In this document: piece by piece, positions 27,165-37,200 of the stretch
Layout of the letters: every line of letters starts with the position of its first letter
Numbering within the stretch: the first letter of the stretch is position 1
Assembly (NCBI RefSeq): GCF_003660105.1
Contig: NZ_CP032824.1
Coordinates: 1-64,000, forward strand
Source: Aliarcobacter cryaerophilus ATCC 43158
Lineage (GTDB): Bacteria > Campylobacterota > Campylobacteria > Campylobacterales > Arcobacteraceae
Direction: 5' to 3'
Length of the DNA: 64,000 nucleotides
The notes under the pieces: generated by a model
Seen by the model: the letters and a program-made list of their open reading frames with translations, nothing else
Database searches by the model: none
Told to the model about the DNA's origin: nothing
Position numbers and translations under genes: made by a program

Positions 27165-27677
27165 ATGAAAACAAAATTAATAGCAACAACACTTTTAGTA
27201 GGAGCACTTACAACTTCTGTACTTGCACATGATAATAATATGCAAGGAATGAATTGTATGAATGGGCAAATGATGGAACAAGGTATGAAAATGCATAATA
27301 ACATGAATCAAAAAAATATGATGCATGGTAATATGAAAGGACATCAAAATATGATGAACTGCAACATGTCAGGTATGATGGGAAATAGTATGATGTACAA
27401 TGACATGTCAATTTTTCCTAACATTAATTTAAGCAATGAGCAAAAAGCTAAACTTTCATCTTTACAACAAGAGATGCATAACGAAATGAATACTCAAATG
27501 AATAACATGAACAATAGTGATATGATGAGTTTTATTACCAAAAATGGTTTTGATAAAGAATCATTCAAAAAAACAATGAACGACAGACATCAAACCATGA
27601 TGAATTTAAGAGCTAACCATATGGAAAAAGTACTAAATGTATTGACAAAAGAGCAATTGGCTCAATTAAATAAATAA
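27165..27677 (+). CDS. Met-rich periplasmic Spy/CpxP-like protein
   Basis: The 170-residue protein has a signal peptide ending in VLAHD. A striking methionine- and asparagine-rich region (about 25-90) holds many MxxM and HxxM motifs. A helical domain with LSNEQKAKLSSLQQEM and LTKEQLAQL then matches the LTxxQ repeats of Spy/CpxP-type chaperones. The combination suggests copper or silver binding with a periplasmic chaperone role. It is 19 bp downstream of the cytochrome gene with a good ribosome site. Confidence 0.78.
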   Translation: MKTKLIATTLLVGALTTSVLAHDNNMQGMNCMNGQMMEQGMKMHNNMNQKNMMHGNMKGHQNMMNCNMSGMMGNSMMYNDMSIFPNINLSNEQKAKLSSLQQEMHNEMNTQMNNMNNSDMMSFITKNGFDKESFKKTMNDRHQTMMNLRANHMEKVLNVLTKEQLAQLNK

Positions 27678-27689
27678 GAAGGATAAAGA

Positions 27690-27923
27690 ATGTTTCACGA
27701 TAATTGGAACTACATGGGGCACATGGGCTTTCACCAAGGAGGATTTATGTTTTGGGTTATAGCAATATTAGTAGTGTTTTTATTAGTTAAAATATTTAAA
27801 GATAATAAAAAAGTTCACAAAAACAGTGAAGATGAATCTCTTCAGATCCTAAAGAATAGATTTGCAAGAGGAGATATTACTGAAGAAGAATATTCTTCGA
27901 AAAAAAGTATACTTAATCTGTAA
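27690..27923 (+). CDS. Small membrane protein with SHOCT domain
   Basis: The 77-residue protein has a His/Gly-rich start, one membrane helix (FMFWVIAILVVFLLVKIF, about 19-36) and a C-terminal SHOCT motif (LQILKNRFARGDITEEEYSSKKSIL). It is last of the cytochrome/Spy-like operon. SHOCT domains are common in oligomerising or stress-linked small membrane proteins. The exact role is unknown. Confidence 0.8.
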   Translation: MFHDNWNYMGHMGFHQGGFMFWVIAILVVFLLVKIFKDNKKVHKNSEDESLQILKNRFARGDITEEEYSSKKSILNL

Positions 27924-28009
27924 AATATAAAATAATGGATTCTATTGGTGAAGATTTTATGAGACTATAAAATCAACTATATAAATTCACTTTATTATTC
28001 TACCTCAAT

Positions 28010-28065
28010 AAACATATTTTTTAGAATATTATAAAATATGTTTAGTTGAGAGTTGATTAATCAAC
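28010..28065. terminator. Hairpin after the SHOCT gene and adjacent palindrome
   Basis: AAACATATTTT (28010-28020) and AAAATATGTTT (28033-28043) form an 11-bp stem that can terminate the preceding operon. Nine bases later lies the perfect 14-bp palindrome GTTGATTAATCAAC (28052-28065), just before R1 copy A. It could be a recombinase or repressor half-site. The terminator role is inferred from position. Confidence 0.45.
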
Positions 28066-28084
28066 ATTGGATCTGACAGAAAAA

Positions 28085-28123
28085 GATGAGTTATAATAAC
28101 AAGTTCAACAACCTGTTCATTTA
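28085..28123 (+). repeat. R1 repeat, copy A, 5' half
   Basis: This matches the start of the other R1 copies: GATGAGTTATAA, then AAGTTCAACAACCTGT. The similarity stops near 28123, where a resolvase gene region begins, and resumes near 28771. The repeat thus seems split by the resolvase gene. Confidence 0.7.
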
Positions 28124-28195
28124 GGAAAATAGACATTACTTTACAATCATTCTAATATATGAGATAAATAGTAAGTTCAATACAAAGGATTTATT

Positions 28196-28759
28196 ATGAA
28201 TGTAGGTTACGCAAGAGTTTCAACTTCTAGTCAAAATCTTGAGAATCAAATTGATCAACTCAAGAGTGCAGGCTGTGAAAAGATATTTTCAGAAAAGAGA
28301 TCAGGAAAGAATGAAGCAGATCGCGAGCAATTTAAGATTATGATGGGCTTCGTAAGAGAAGGTGATGTACTTTATATTACAAAACTGGATAGATTAGCAA
28401 GGTCTGTAATAGACCTTCATAACATTGCAAAGTTTTTACAAAATAAAGATGTAAATCTCAAAGTATTACATCAAAACATTGATACAACATCTCCAGCAGG
28501 TAGACTGTTATTTACAATGTTAGGTGCTATTGCAGAGTTTGAACGTGATTTGATAAATGAACGTGTTAGAGAAGGGATTGAAGCTGCAAAGAAAAAAGGT
28601 ATTCAGTTTGGCAGAAAAGCTATTCTAGGTAATAAAGATAAAAACTTTATACATAAACAGCACGAAAAAGGAAAGTCTGTTGAATGGTTATCTAAGCTTT
28701 TTCATGTAGCTCGAAATACAATCTATAGAGCAATTAAAGATGTAGATAAAAAGAAGTAG
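28196..28759 (+). CDS. Serine recombinase (resolvase/invertase family)
   Basis: The 187-residue protein has the resolvase catalytic domain: YARVSTSSQNLENQ with nucleophile Ser9, TKLDRLARS, and AEFERDLINERVREGIEAA. A C-terminal helix-turn-helix follows (SVEWLSKLFHVARNTIYRAI). An AAAGGA site precedes the ATG. Size and motifs fit Tn3-type resolvases and Hin-like invertases. It lies between two halves of repeat R1 copy A, so it may act on these repeats or may simply have inserted there. No transposase partner is present. Confidence 0.88.
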   Translation: MNVGYARVSTSSQNLENQIDQLKSAGCEKIFSEKRSGKNEADREQFKIMMGFVREGDVLYITKLDRLARSVIDLHNIAKFLQNKDVNLKVLHQNIDTTSPAGRLLFTMLGAIAEFERDLINERVREGIEAAKKKGIQFGRKAILGNKDKNFIHKQHEKGKSVEWLSKLFHVARNTIYRAIKDVDKKK

Positions 28760-28775
28760 TCAATTTGACTACTTC
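28753..28775. terminator. Near-perfect palindrome at the resolvase stop codon
   Basis: GAAGTAGTCAA and TTGACTACTTC are perfect 11-bp arms with a single-base centre, overlapping the TAG stop. The absence of a loop makes a cruciform or a protein site as likely as a terminator. It abuts the resumed R1 repeat. Confidence 0.45.
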
Positions 28776-28852
28776 ATCTGTTCAAAAATTCAACTCTTTT
28801 TGGAACAAGCTCACTATTACTAAAAAGTGCTCCAAAAATAAGAGGTTGTGAA
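28771..28852 (+). repeat. R1 repeat, copy A, 3' half with hairpin
   Basis: Contains the conserved hairpin arms TTTTTGGAAC and GCTCCAAAAA separated by about 24 bases, then AAGAGGTTGTG. AGGTTG can pair with CAACCT of the 5' half at 28085-28123. That is a hint that the two halves were once one folded unit. Confidence 0.72.
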
Positions 28853-28925
28853 ATATTAAAAATAAGCAAATAAACTGCTCTTAGGGTAATTTACTTGTTA
28901 GTCTTTATATCACTTATAAAACTAA

Positions 28926-29708
28926 TCAAGTTAAATGTTTCCATTTTTCTTTTTTACTAAATAACTGGTTATTAAATAATGTATTATCTAAAATTTTATA
29001 GATTTTATTTGAGTTTATTAATCCTCCACACCATTTAGGTTCAGTTGCAATAGTCATACCTTCCATTCTTTTAAAAATCCATTGCATAAATTCTGAATCA
29101 ATATTTAACAATGATAATATATCTTGATCATCCATCAATACCAAATCTTCACCACCCCCGCAGGAGTCATTACTTTCTGTAAAGTAATCAAGATCAATAT
29201 CAAAATAAATCTCATTTATATTATTTTGTAAAAGTTCATTAAGTAAATTTTCTTTTGAATCAAAACATCTAATTTTATGTTCATTTCCCCAATGATCAAT
29301 GAAGTTTTCATCTTCAGTACCATCTTGTTTACATAACACATAAATATCACTAATTAAATTTAAATATGCGGCTGCTAATATATGTCCATCGTTAAGTTGG
29401 TTTAATTTATCCCAAGAAAATAATGCAACTTCTTTATAGCTAGTTAGATTTAAATTTATCAAATCTTGTTTTTCAGATTCACAAGGGGCAAGTAAATCTC
29501 TATGCCAATCGATTGTTATAAGTGATGGTGCTTTAGCTGTACTATCTCTAAGTTCTCTATTTGTATCTTTCCACCATTTAAACCAAAAGTAAAACACAAA
29601 TCTATGGTCTCTTACTAATCCAATTTCTACAGAATCATTTTGACCATTGGGGTGTTCTATTATAGTATAATCAGCATTTGGAAGTTTTAGGTATTTATTA
29701 TCGTTCAT
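28926..29708 (-). CDS. UPF0489 family protein (arginase-like fold)
   Basis: The 260-residue protein has motifs of the UPF0489/ureohydrolase-like group: ITIDWHRDLLAP near 89-100 and the metal-ligand string IYFDIDLDYFTE near 175-186. Members of the wider group include peptide arginases acting on arginine side chains in peptides; UPF0489 itself is less well defined. Two cysteine-glycine clusters (SCGGGED, WCGG) lie after the metal site. It is the last gene of a minus-strand group carrying a nuclease and a Lit-like protease, so a defence or toxin role is possible but not shown. Confidence 0.7.
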   Translation of the reverse strand: MNDNKYLKLPNADYTIIEHPNGQNDSVEIGLVRDHRFVFYFWFKWWKDTNRELRDSTAKAPSLITIDWHRDLLAPCESEKQDLINLNLTSYKEVALFSWDKLNQLNDGHILAAAYLNLISDIYVLCKQDGTEDENFIDHWGNEHKIRCFDSKENLLNELLQNNINEIYFDIDLDYFTESNDSCGGGEDLVLMDDQDILSLLNIDSEFMQWIFKRMEGMTIATEPKWCGGLINSNKIYKILDNTLFNNQLFSKKEKWKHLT

Positions 29709-29770
29709 TATATTTCTTTCTTAGGATTTTACTATATCGTGTAAAAAATTTTGATTTAGTCACTAATTGT

Positions 29771-32083
29771 CTAACGACCGTGACACTTTTTATACTTTTT
29801 ACCACTTTCACATGGACATGGGTCATTACGACCTATTTTTTGTTTGTGATTAATTTCTAATTTATTTTCTTTACCCTCAGCAATTTTTAATTTTCTTTTC
29901 TGACTAATTATTTTTGCATTTTTAAATATATGTGTATTCTCTTCAGTTTCTTCAGTTGGAAAATTAATTTTAAAATGTTCTGCAGATTCATAGATACCTA
30001 ATTTACCAACTTTAATTAACACTCCTTTTAATTCTTTCGCATTAATAGATAAAGCAACAGCACTTGCTTTATCATTTAGCTTTTTCCATTCAACTTCATA
30101 TTTTGAGTTTTGCATCCAAACAAATATTGCTTGATCTTCACCATCAAAAGCGAAATAACGGGAAGGGTACTTACCTATTGTTTTCTCTATCTCAGAAAGA
30201 TAGCTTGCAAAATTATTACGTGATTCTTCACCAAAGTTTCGAATAATACTTTCAATAGAGAGCCATCCCGATTTATGAGTAGTATCTAGCGCATTAAGTA
30301 ACTTTAATACTATTGAAGGAAACTTTTGAGTAGGTTTTGGTTTTATATCCCAGTGTTCATCTTCAAAGGCTTTATCAACAATTTCGCTCATTTTATCGAA
30401 AATGATTAAATCAGATTTTCCCTCAATTGTTTGATCAATAATATCCAGATCAAAACGATTTTTAGTTAAATATGCTCCAAGATGATCAATTTCATCAAAG
30501 AGAAGACCTTGTTTAAGATTTGAAACAGCCTGTCTTACTTCCATATAATGTGCAAATACTCCTGTAGTAGGAAGCATACGTTTAAGAACAAAAAGATCAT
30601 CTATTGAAATTGATACAAAATCATACTGTCCAAGAAGTGGCTTTATTTCAGGTAAATTTTTAGAGAATGCTGAAAATGGTGCAAATGACTCAACAGTAAG
30701 TCCTATTGGGATCATAACACGATAATCAGAATAACGGATTCGGCAGATTTCTTCATGTTTCCCATCAATAAGATTGTATAGAGGAACTTCATCTTTAGAT
30801 TTTATATATTCAAAGAAACGCTCACATTGCTTGTAAGCCTTTATAATTAATTCTTTAATAGACTGTGCGTGACGTTTAAAATCTAGTTCAGGAGAAGCTA
30901 TAGTTGCTGCAGCTCCTGCTTTAGCTTCAATGAGGTAAAGTACATCATCAACTAAAACTAAAGTATCATTTTCAAACCATTGTTTAGTTTTAGGATCTTT
31001 ATAGTAAACCTCTTGATACACAATTGCTCCAGTTAATTGAGTAGAGAGTATCTCTGGAAATGCGGCTTCACTCATTGCCTTTTGTCGTTCATTAAACAAT
31101 TCTTTGTAATCAGGTTTCTTTTGTACCAAATTAAAGAGAAGAGAACGATAACCTGAATCACGAGTAAAACAAGGATCTACAGAATAATAGTCTGTTCCAA
31201 GTTTGATTAAAGGTTTTTTACGAGCAGGTAATGTTCTATAAGGTGTGCCTGAAAAGTCACCTTCCTTGAAGAAGTCAATTTCCTCACCACGCTGATACGA
31301 CAAAGCTTCTAAAAGCTCTAATGGTAATTTTGTGTGTCTACTAATATTAGCTATACCACCTCGGAACATATCATCAATAGCTAACGCAGCAGTTTTCGAT
31401 CGATCCTTATTTGCAGAAACCCACTCTTCCATAACATCTTCAAGAGGCTTTTTTTGATTAGTTGCAAAATCTTGAACATCTTGGAATTGCTTCATCATTT
31501 CTTCAATAGCATTGGCAGGTCCCTTAAGAGTTGCATTAGCCAACTCTTGAAAACCTTCGGCAATCTCTACTGCCCCAACACCATAAATTTCTCTTAAAAT
31601 ATCATCGTGAGGTGCAAGCACGTATTGATAAAATTCACCTTCTAAAACTTGATAACGATTACCTCTGATCATAACCCAAGATGATTTTGCATGAAATTCT
31701 ATGTCAGCAGTATTTGAACCGAAGTCTTTATTATCGGTATTTACAGAAGATACCATAGCAAACAACATAGCTTGCTTCCGTAAATTCTTGCACAAAGTGA
31801 ATAATTTAGCATAATCTTTCTCATCAAATTTTACTACGCTTGGAGCTATGTCGAAGGCAAAGACTGCATGAACATACTCTAACAAAAATTGTATATCAAT
31901 CTTTGTATCATTAGTAATAGAGTCTGATTGTGATGAAGTAAAAGTGTTCGCTATCATCAGTTGAGAATATATGTATCCAAGGAGTTCTTCTGGTGGCATT
32001 CCATTTATTAAAATACGAATTTCTGATGCAGCCTTTTCCATTTCTTTTAACAGTTTACTTTTTTGTTCTTTTTGTTCAGCCAA
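29771..32083 (-). CDS. Predicted PD-(D/E)xK nuclease with C-terminal SEC-C zinc motif
   Basis: The start is a TTG preceded by GAAGGA. The 770-residue protein has a helical N-terminal half of unknown type. A nuclease-like core near 370-420 shows WFENDTLVLVDDVLYLIEAKAG, which supplies the Glu, Asp and Glu-x-Lys expected of a PD-(D/E)xK site. The C-terminus ends in a SEC-C motif (RNDPCPCESGKKYKKCHGR). SEC-C domains bind zinc and often sit at ends of stress or defence proteins. It is followed by UPF0489 with a 62-bp gap. I cannot assign it to a named defence system. Confidence 0.68.
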   Translation of the reverse strand: MAEQKEQKSKLLKEMEKAASEIRILINGMPPEELLGYIYSQLMIANTFTSSQSDSITNDTKIDIQFLLEYVHAVFAFDIAPSVVKFDEKDYAKLFTLCKNLRKQAMLFAMVSSVNTDNKDFGSNTADIEFHAKSSWVMIRGNRYQVLEGEFYQYVLAPHDDILREIYGVGAVEIAEGFQELANATLKGPANAIEEMMKQFQDVQDFATNQKKPLEDVMEEWVSANKDRSKTAALAIDDMFRGGIANISRHTKLPLELLEALSYQRGEEIDFFKEGDFSGTPYRTLPARKKPLIKLGTDYYSVDPCFTRDSGYRSLLFNLVQKKPDYKELFNERQKAMSEAAFPEILSTQLTGAIVYQEVYYKDPKTKQWFENDTLVLVDDVLYLIEAKAGAAATIASPELDFKRHAQSIKELIIKAYKQCERFFEYIKSKDEVPLYNLIDGKHEEICRIRYSDYRVMIPIGLTVESFAPFSAFSKNLPEIKPLLGQYDFVSISIDDLFVLKRMLPTTGVFAHYMEVRQAVSNLKQGLLFDEIDHLGAYLTKNRFDLDIIDQTIEGKSDLIIFDKMSEIVDKAFEDEHWDIKPKPTQKFPSIVLKLLNALDTTHKSGWLSIESIIRNFGEESRNNFASYLSEIEKTIGKYPSRYFAFDGEDQAIFVWMQNSKYEVEWKKLNDKASAVALSINAKELKGVLIKVGKLGIYESAEHFKINFPTEETEENTHIFKNAKIISQKRKLKIAEGKENKLEINHKQKIGRNDPCPCESGKKYKKCHGR

Positions 32084-32320
32084 TTGAAATCCTTCATAAT
32101 CTTACATTTTTTTTTAGATATAAATTAGTACTAACTTCTGGTATATTTTATAAGAAACAGCACATAATATAATATTTTATAATAGTATTTCATATCTAAA
32201 TTATAGTTAATAATCATATAAGATTGCTTCTTGATCTTTAAATAAATAATGTTTTATTATACTAAAGTTAATAATCTGTATAATAAAGTAATATAAAAGT
32301 TCGCCTTAGATTGTTTTTTG

Positions 32321-33205
32321 TTAGCTTCTTTTACTTCGTGAAATCACCAATAATAAATCTCCAAATATTTCACTAAAAGAGTTTTCATCAACATTAATAG
32401 TAATGTTTTTATCATCATGGAACAAGTATTGAAGGACTGTAATTGAAAAGGCTTCTATTAGTTCTTCAATACCTACTTGATATTTCGATAGACAAGAAAA
32501 TATTCTGTCATGTGCATTTGGATGAGTATTATTAAGGCATGATTTTCCCGATACTTCAAGGCTCTGTAAACACAAAACTCCAACCGCTATACCTAAGGCT
32601 CTTTTTCTCAACATTGGACAATTTTTTTCAAGTTTTGAAAGAATCCACTCAGTTGAAAATTGATCTGCTTCTTTTTCTTCTTGTTCTGAATAGCTGGTTG
32701 TAATTGGAGGATGTTGCAAAACAATATGACCTATTTCGTGATAAAGCATCCAACCTAATGCACATAGAAATAATTCATTAACAACATGAATATCACTTTC
32801 GTTTTCTGGATTTGCCTGTGGAGCAGGCAAGTCCTTAGGCCACTCTTCAATTCCTGAAGTAAGCATATTTTTTCTAGCCCATTGGAGTACAGAGTATGTA
32901 TTTTGTAATCTTTGATTACCAACACAATTAATTTCTTCTGCCCCTCTTATTTGTCCTTCTCGATATTCCTGGTATAAAACCCAGCAATATAAACTGAATG
33001 CCCATAAATATTCAAGACTTGCAATTGGAAGTATTATTATATTTGTTTCTAAGTTAACACGGATACTAAACAGTTTATCATTACTTAACTCAATGGATAT
33101 GTTATATCTATCTCTATATTCCATAAATTTGTCTAAGTTTTCAGGAGCAATTTGAAATGGAACTCCCTGAATGCTTGATTCAAGATGCAGAATTGGTGAT
33201 CTCAT
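32321..33205 (-). CDS. Lit-like metallopeptidase (peptidase U49 family)
   Basis: The 294-residue protein has a zinc protease motif HEIGH at residues 156-160, followed by KEADQF at 178-183, which supplies the third-ligand glutamate region. The layout resembles peptidase U49, the family of E. coli Lit. Lit cuts elongation factor Tu during phage T4 infection and stops translation. A strong GGAGG site precedes the ATG. It is 26 bp downstream of a one-helix membrane protein gene, an apparent two-gene operon. The target here is unknown. Confidence 0.7.
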   Translation of the reverse strand: MRSPILHLESSIQGVPFQIAPENLDKFMEYRDRYNISIELSNDKLFSIRVNLETNIIILPIASLEYLWAFSLYCWVLYQEYREGQIRGAEEINCVGNQRLQNTYSVLQWARKNMLTSGIEEWPKDLPAPQANPENESDIHVVNELFLCALGWMLYHEIGHIVLQHPPITTSYSEQEEKEADQFSTEWILSKLEKNCPMLRKRALGIAVGVLCLQSLEVSGKSCLNNTHPNAHDRIFSCLSKYQVGIEELIEAFSITVLQYLFHDDKNITINVDENSFSEIFGDLLLVISRSKRS

Positions 33206-33231
33206 TGACTTTCCTCCGGTTTGTTAAATTT

Positions 33232-33948
33232 CTACTCTATCTCTTCGATTTCGCCAGATAAAAACTTAGTAGCTTGAAGATCTTTAATATCAATAAATTT
33301 TTCTTCATATTTTTTTAAATCAAAAAACCAAAATCCTTTTCCACTTGGTACGCCCATTCGAGTAGGCTTAGTATTGAAATTGGTTTGTATGTAATATCTT
33401 TTACCTAGTCGATAACCAATTGCACTAAAAATTCGTTTTTCATTCTCTAATGAAAGTTCATTTAATGTCTCCTGTGTAGCAATCTTTAATAATGTTGAAT
33501 GTGATTGCCATTCAATTGGCCATGTTCTTCCAGTTTGATCTACAACTTCTGCCTTATATATTTCTGCAATATCTAGTCCGTTCGGAAGTGATATTTTAAT
33601 TTCTGTTTTCTCACCTTCATTTAGTTTTATTTTTTGTCTAAGTTCTTGATTTGAAAGCCAATATCCTTTTTTATGTTGCCAAAGCTTAGTAATACGATGT
33701 ATTAAGTTTTTTGGTGTAATATAATATTTGATCTCATCAATAACAACAGGTCTTCTACCAAGAGAACGAACTGTTAACTTATGTTTGGGATGATGAGGAG
33801 AATCAAATTCGAAATATGCATTACATACTAGTTTTGGTTTATCAAGACTATGCTGCTTAAACCTGAGCCAAAGCCCGAGTAGACCTGCAACAGTACCAAT
33901 TGTTCCTGTTACCGCACCCCAAATAGCAAGTACTTCGACTTGATTCAT
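33232..33948 (-). CDS. One-helix membrane protein paired with the Lit-like protease
   Basis: The 238-residue protein has an N-terminal membrane helix (about 4-26, VLAIWGAVTGTIGTVAGLLGLWLRF; quoted by position) and a cytosolic beta-rich domain. The pattern resembles small membrane-anchored proteins often found near defence genes. No catalytic residues are evident. AAGGATAATT precedes the ATG. The upstream region carries a divergent R2 promoter-like element at 33978-34036. It may be a membrane sensor or regulator for the downstream protease, which is inference. Confidence 0.6.
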   Translation of the reverse strand: MNQVEVLAIWGAVTGTIGTVAGLLGLWLRFKQHSLDKPKLVCNAYFEFDSPHHPKHKLTVRSLGRRPVVIDEIKYYITPKNLIHRITKLWQHKKGYWLSNQELRQKIKLNEGEKTEIKISLPNGLDIAEIYKAEVVDQTGRTWPIEWQSHSTLLKIATQETLNELSLENEKRIFSAIGYRLGKRYYIQTNFNTKPTRMGVPSGKGFWFFDLKKYEEKFIDIKDLQATKFLSGEIEEIE

Positions 33949-33977
33949 AATTATCCTTGTAATTTAACTCTTTATAC

Positions 33978-34036
33978 AACGAATATTATATAAAGATTAG
34001 CTTGATATAGGATAAATAACTTAACACTAGAAATGT
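33978..34036 (-). repeat. R2 repeat, diverged copy c, with promoter-like -10
   Basis: Aligns with the R2 copies at 38021 and 44094 (ATTATATA...AAATAAC...CA.AGAAATG on the plus strand). On the minus strand a TATAAT hexamer lies at 33985-33990, about 40 bp before the membrane-protein start. The -35 region is poorly conserved. It is followed on the right by R1 copy B. Confidence 0.5.
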
Positions 34037-34064
34037 TAATTTAAATTATATATTTATTAAAAAT

Positions 34065-34184
34065 GTTATATTTTAAAAAATTAATTCCAAAAACTGTACT
34101 TATTGAACATGCTCCAAATCTCAAGTCTTTTGGAACAATCTACTTTTTAGTAAAAACTGCTCCAAAAGTAAGTGATTTGTAAAT
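34065..34184 (+). repeat. R1 repeat, copy B
   Basis: Starts with GTTATAT and contains CTGTACTTATTGAACATGCTCCAAAT, near-identical to copy E (split here as ACATGCTCCAAAT). The hairpin arms read CTTTTGGA and TCCAAAAG. The first and last bases of the stem changed together relative to copies A and D (T...A to C...G), which is covariation. Confidence 0.72.
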
Positions 34185-34226
34185 AGTACGATTTCAATAG
34201 TATCATTTTTTTAAAGTATCAAGTTA

Positions 34227-37200
34227 TTACTTGACTCTAAAATTTAACTCTCGTCGTTGAATAAAAAATAAAGCATTTTCAAACTCTTCTATATATTTAT
34301 CTTTGATACCTTCACACACCTTCAATAACTCAGAATAATGTTTCCAACCTCTTATATGGGTTAATACCACAAGTGCAATATTAATTATTTTTAAGTCAAT
34401 ATTATTTTGTGATTTCATCCACTTAAAAACAATATTCATAAGTTCAGCTTTTGATATTCCTTCACTTAAAACCACATCAACCCAATTTTCTAAATGCCAA
34501 AAATGTGTTTCGTTAAGCTTTTCATTAAGTGATGTGATAATTTCTTTTTCTGATGAATATTGAATATTCTTGTATTTTTTATCTTTTAAATAAATATCTA
34601 AATATTTTTTTCTAAATTCAAAGTAGCCTTTTTTATTACACTCATGAGCTATAATATTCAATTCGATTTCTCTTATATAACCTAAATATGGTATTAAAAC
34701 TTCTAACTGCTTGATATTTGTAATACCTTTATGGTTTTTAGTCATCAAACCATAATGATGATTAATATGAATAAAAAAAGTATCTGGAGAAGACGAACTA
34801 TTTATTGTCTCAGCTACTAATTTAATAAGTTTATCAGATGCTATATATAAGGATGTTTGAATAAAACTTGGACTCTTTTTAATTTTATCCCAATGTTTTA
34901 AGAGAATGAGTTCAGCTTCATTTATATTCATTTTATTAATTAACTCCGAGATCATTGATACACTATAATTTTCTGTATCCATTATTTCATCATATGATTT
35001 CTTTTCTAGTTCTTCATCTAATAATTTACTTAAATCGGAAGTCCAAAAATCTCTAGCAAATTGCCACCAATAACCACTGTTTTTACTGCATCTAATTTTT
35101 TCTATAAATAAGGGAATAGCTGTAATATCTTTTTGCTCTATTCTTTGTCGTAAAATAGCATCATATAAAACTTTATCATGCTGAAAATCAATTAATAGTT
35201 CCTTGTCCTGTTCTAAATATGTTGCAGACCAAAGCTTAAATGATTGTAGCCTCATATACTTATTTAAATTTATATTTGACCATAATTTATATAATTCAGC
35301 TTTGGAAGATTCAGACATAGCTTTATTGTCTCTTTTCCAAACATCGCTAGAACTAGAAAGAAAAGGATTATAATAGTCTGAACCTTCAAGTTCTTCTTCT
35401 TTTTGTGCAAAATAATGAGCCATATAATTCATTACTTTAGGATGGTCTATACCATGTAGCATATATGTGATAGGCCATGTTAATTCCTCTCTTTGTGTCT
35501 GCTCTATAAAATAATCAATAGCATTTTTGGGAACATATTTTTTAAAAGCCCAATGAATCTCATGCGAAGCAAACCAATCTCTAGGTGTTCCCATCCCTTC
35601 AGTTTCTTCTTTATCAGAAAGAGATGCCCACATATTAAAAATAGGTTCAAGCAAGACAGAGGCATTTTTTCCACAACAATGAGAACAAGCCCAAAAGTAA
35701 TCACCTAATAACTCAGATTTATTATTTTCATATTCCCACGACTTTTTTAATACATTAAATAATTTATCATCTGCTAAATAACCACACATTCGTAATATAC
35801 CCTTACGCTCAGAATAAGCAAATACAAAATCTGATGAGAGATTTAAATTCAATCTTTCAATAACAAAAGCAATTAATTCTTCCCTATACTTTGTAATCAT
35901 ATACTCCATTAATTGCTCATGAGCTATATAGTTTACTCCAGGATGTGTAAGTTGACAAAGAGTAATCCCTTTATGAAAGTCACCATTCCTAAATCCTGCT
36001 CTATCATAACTATAACTCTCATTTTTAAAATGCTGTAATATTTCTAATACGTGGGGAGAGCCTGTCTCAGAAAGGCAATATATGGATTCCAGTCTTAAAT
36101 TTTTATTTGACTTACTATGAGTTTTCTGATCACTTGACCAATCAAATATAGCAGATAGTATGTTTTTTTCTATATTTGTATTTGCATTTGAAAACTTTTG
36201 TAAAGAATAAAAAAGAGCTAATGGATTATGTAATTTTATAAATTCAATTATTTCATCTGTTATTGTATCTTCATTTAGTGATAATCCTATAATTTCAGCA
36301 AGATATGGTTCTTTGAGAAAACTATTATTTAACTCTATTGTGTTTATAAATTTAGCTATTGCTTTTGAAGCCAACCAATTATAAACACGGTCATGTCTAA
36401 AAATAATAATTTGTTCTTCAATAGTTCCACTTAGTCTAAAAATATCTCCTTGATGAGCTAAGTGTCTTAACATAGTTTTCTCTTCATTAGAAAGATTAAG
36501 TACCCCAATATCTGACCATTTAGGTTTAACAATATAATTTAAAAGCAGTTTAAATATCAAACTAAAAAGAGAGGTTAGATAATCTGAACTCATAAATTCG
36601 CTATGTGATTGAGCAAGGTTAGTAATTCTAGTATTAATAAATCCTCGAATAATCTCTGATGATGTTAAATTTTCATCAATATCATACAAAGAAATTAATA
36701 AAGGGTCATTACCTAAAGTTAAAGATCTATTTTCTGCCTCAAGTGGAGTAATTTTTTTAGATAATAATTCATGTTTTCTTTCTACAGCTCGAATACCCTC
36801 TTTTTTTGAAAATTCTAAACATCTGATAAATTGATTGTTTATCTTTTCAACTATATTTTTATCAAGTTCTCCAACAAATTTTGGATAAATGGGACAAAGT
36901 ATTTTCCATAAGAAAATATTAGTACTTTTTTGTTGTTCATTCCATAAGATGATTTTTTCAAGAAGTAGCTTAGCTTTTCCAGAAGTATTAATATCTTCAA
37001 GAACTAAAACAATAGGCTTATCTATTGTAGCTATTTGTAAGGCATCATACCCACAAGCATCTGTCAATGATGGATGTAGAGTTAAAAGTGTTTTACCAAT
37101 AGCTTCTTCAAGAGTTTGAGATTGCGCTAAAATTTCATCTCTTAAAATAAATCCATAACCACCATTTTGAATATGTTGAGTAAGATATTTATAACAAGCT

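Noticed and set aside
35504-35704. Other-frame ORFs inside the STAND gene and inside sbcC, the helicase and the GT25 fusion
   Set aside because: They lie wholly inside well-supported genes, have no ribosome sites and encode low-complexity or Ser/Phe-rich sequence typical of shadow frames.
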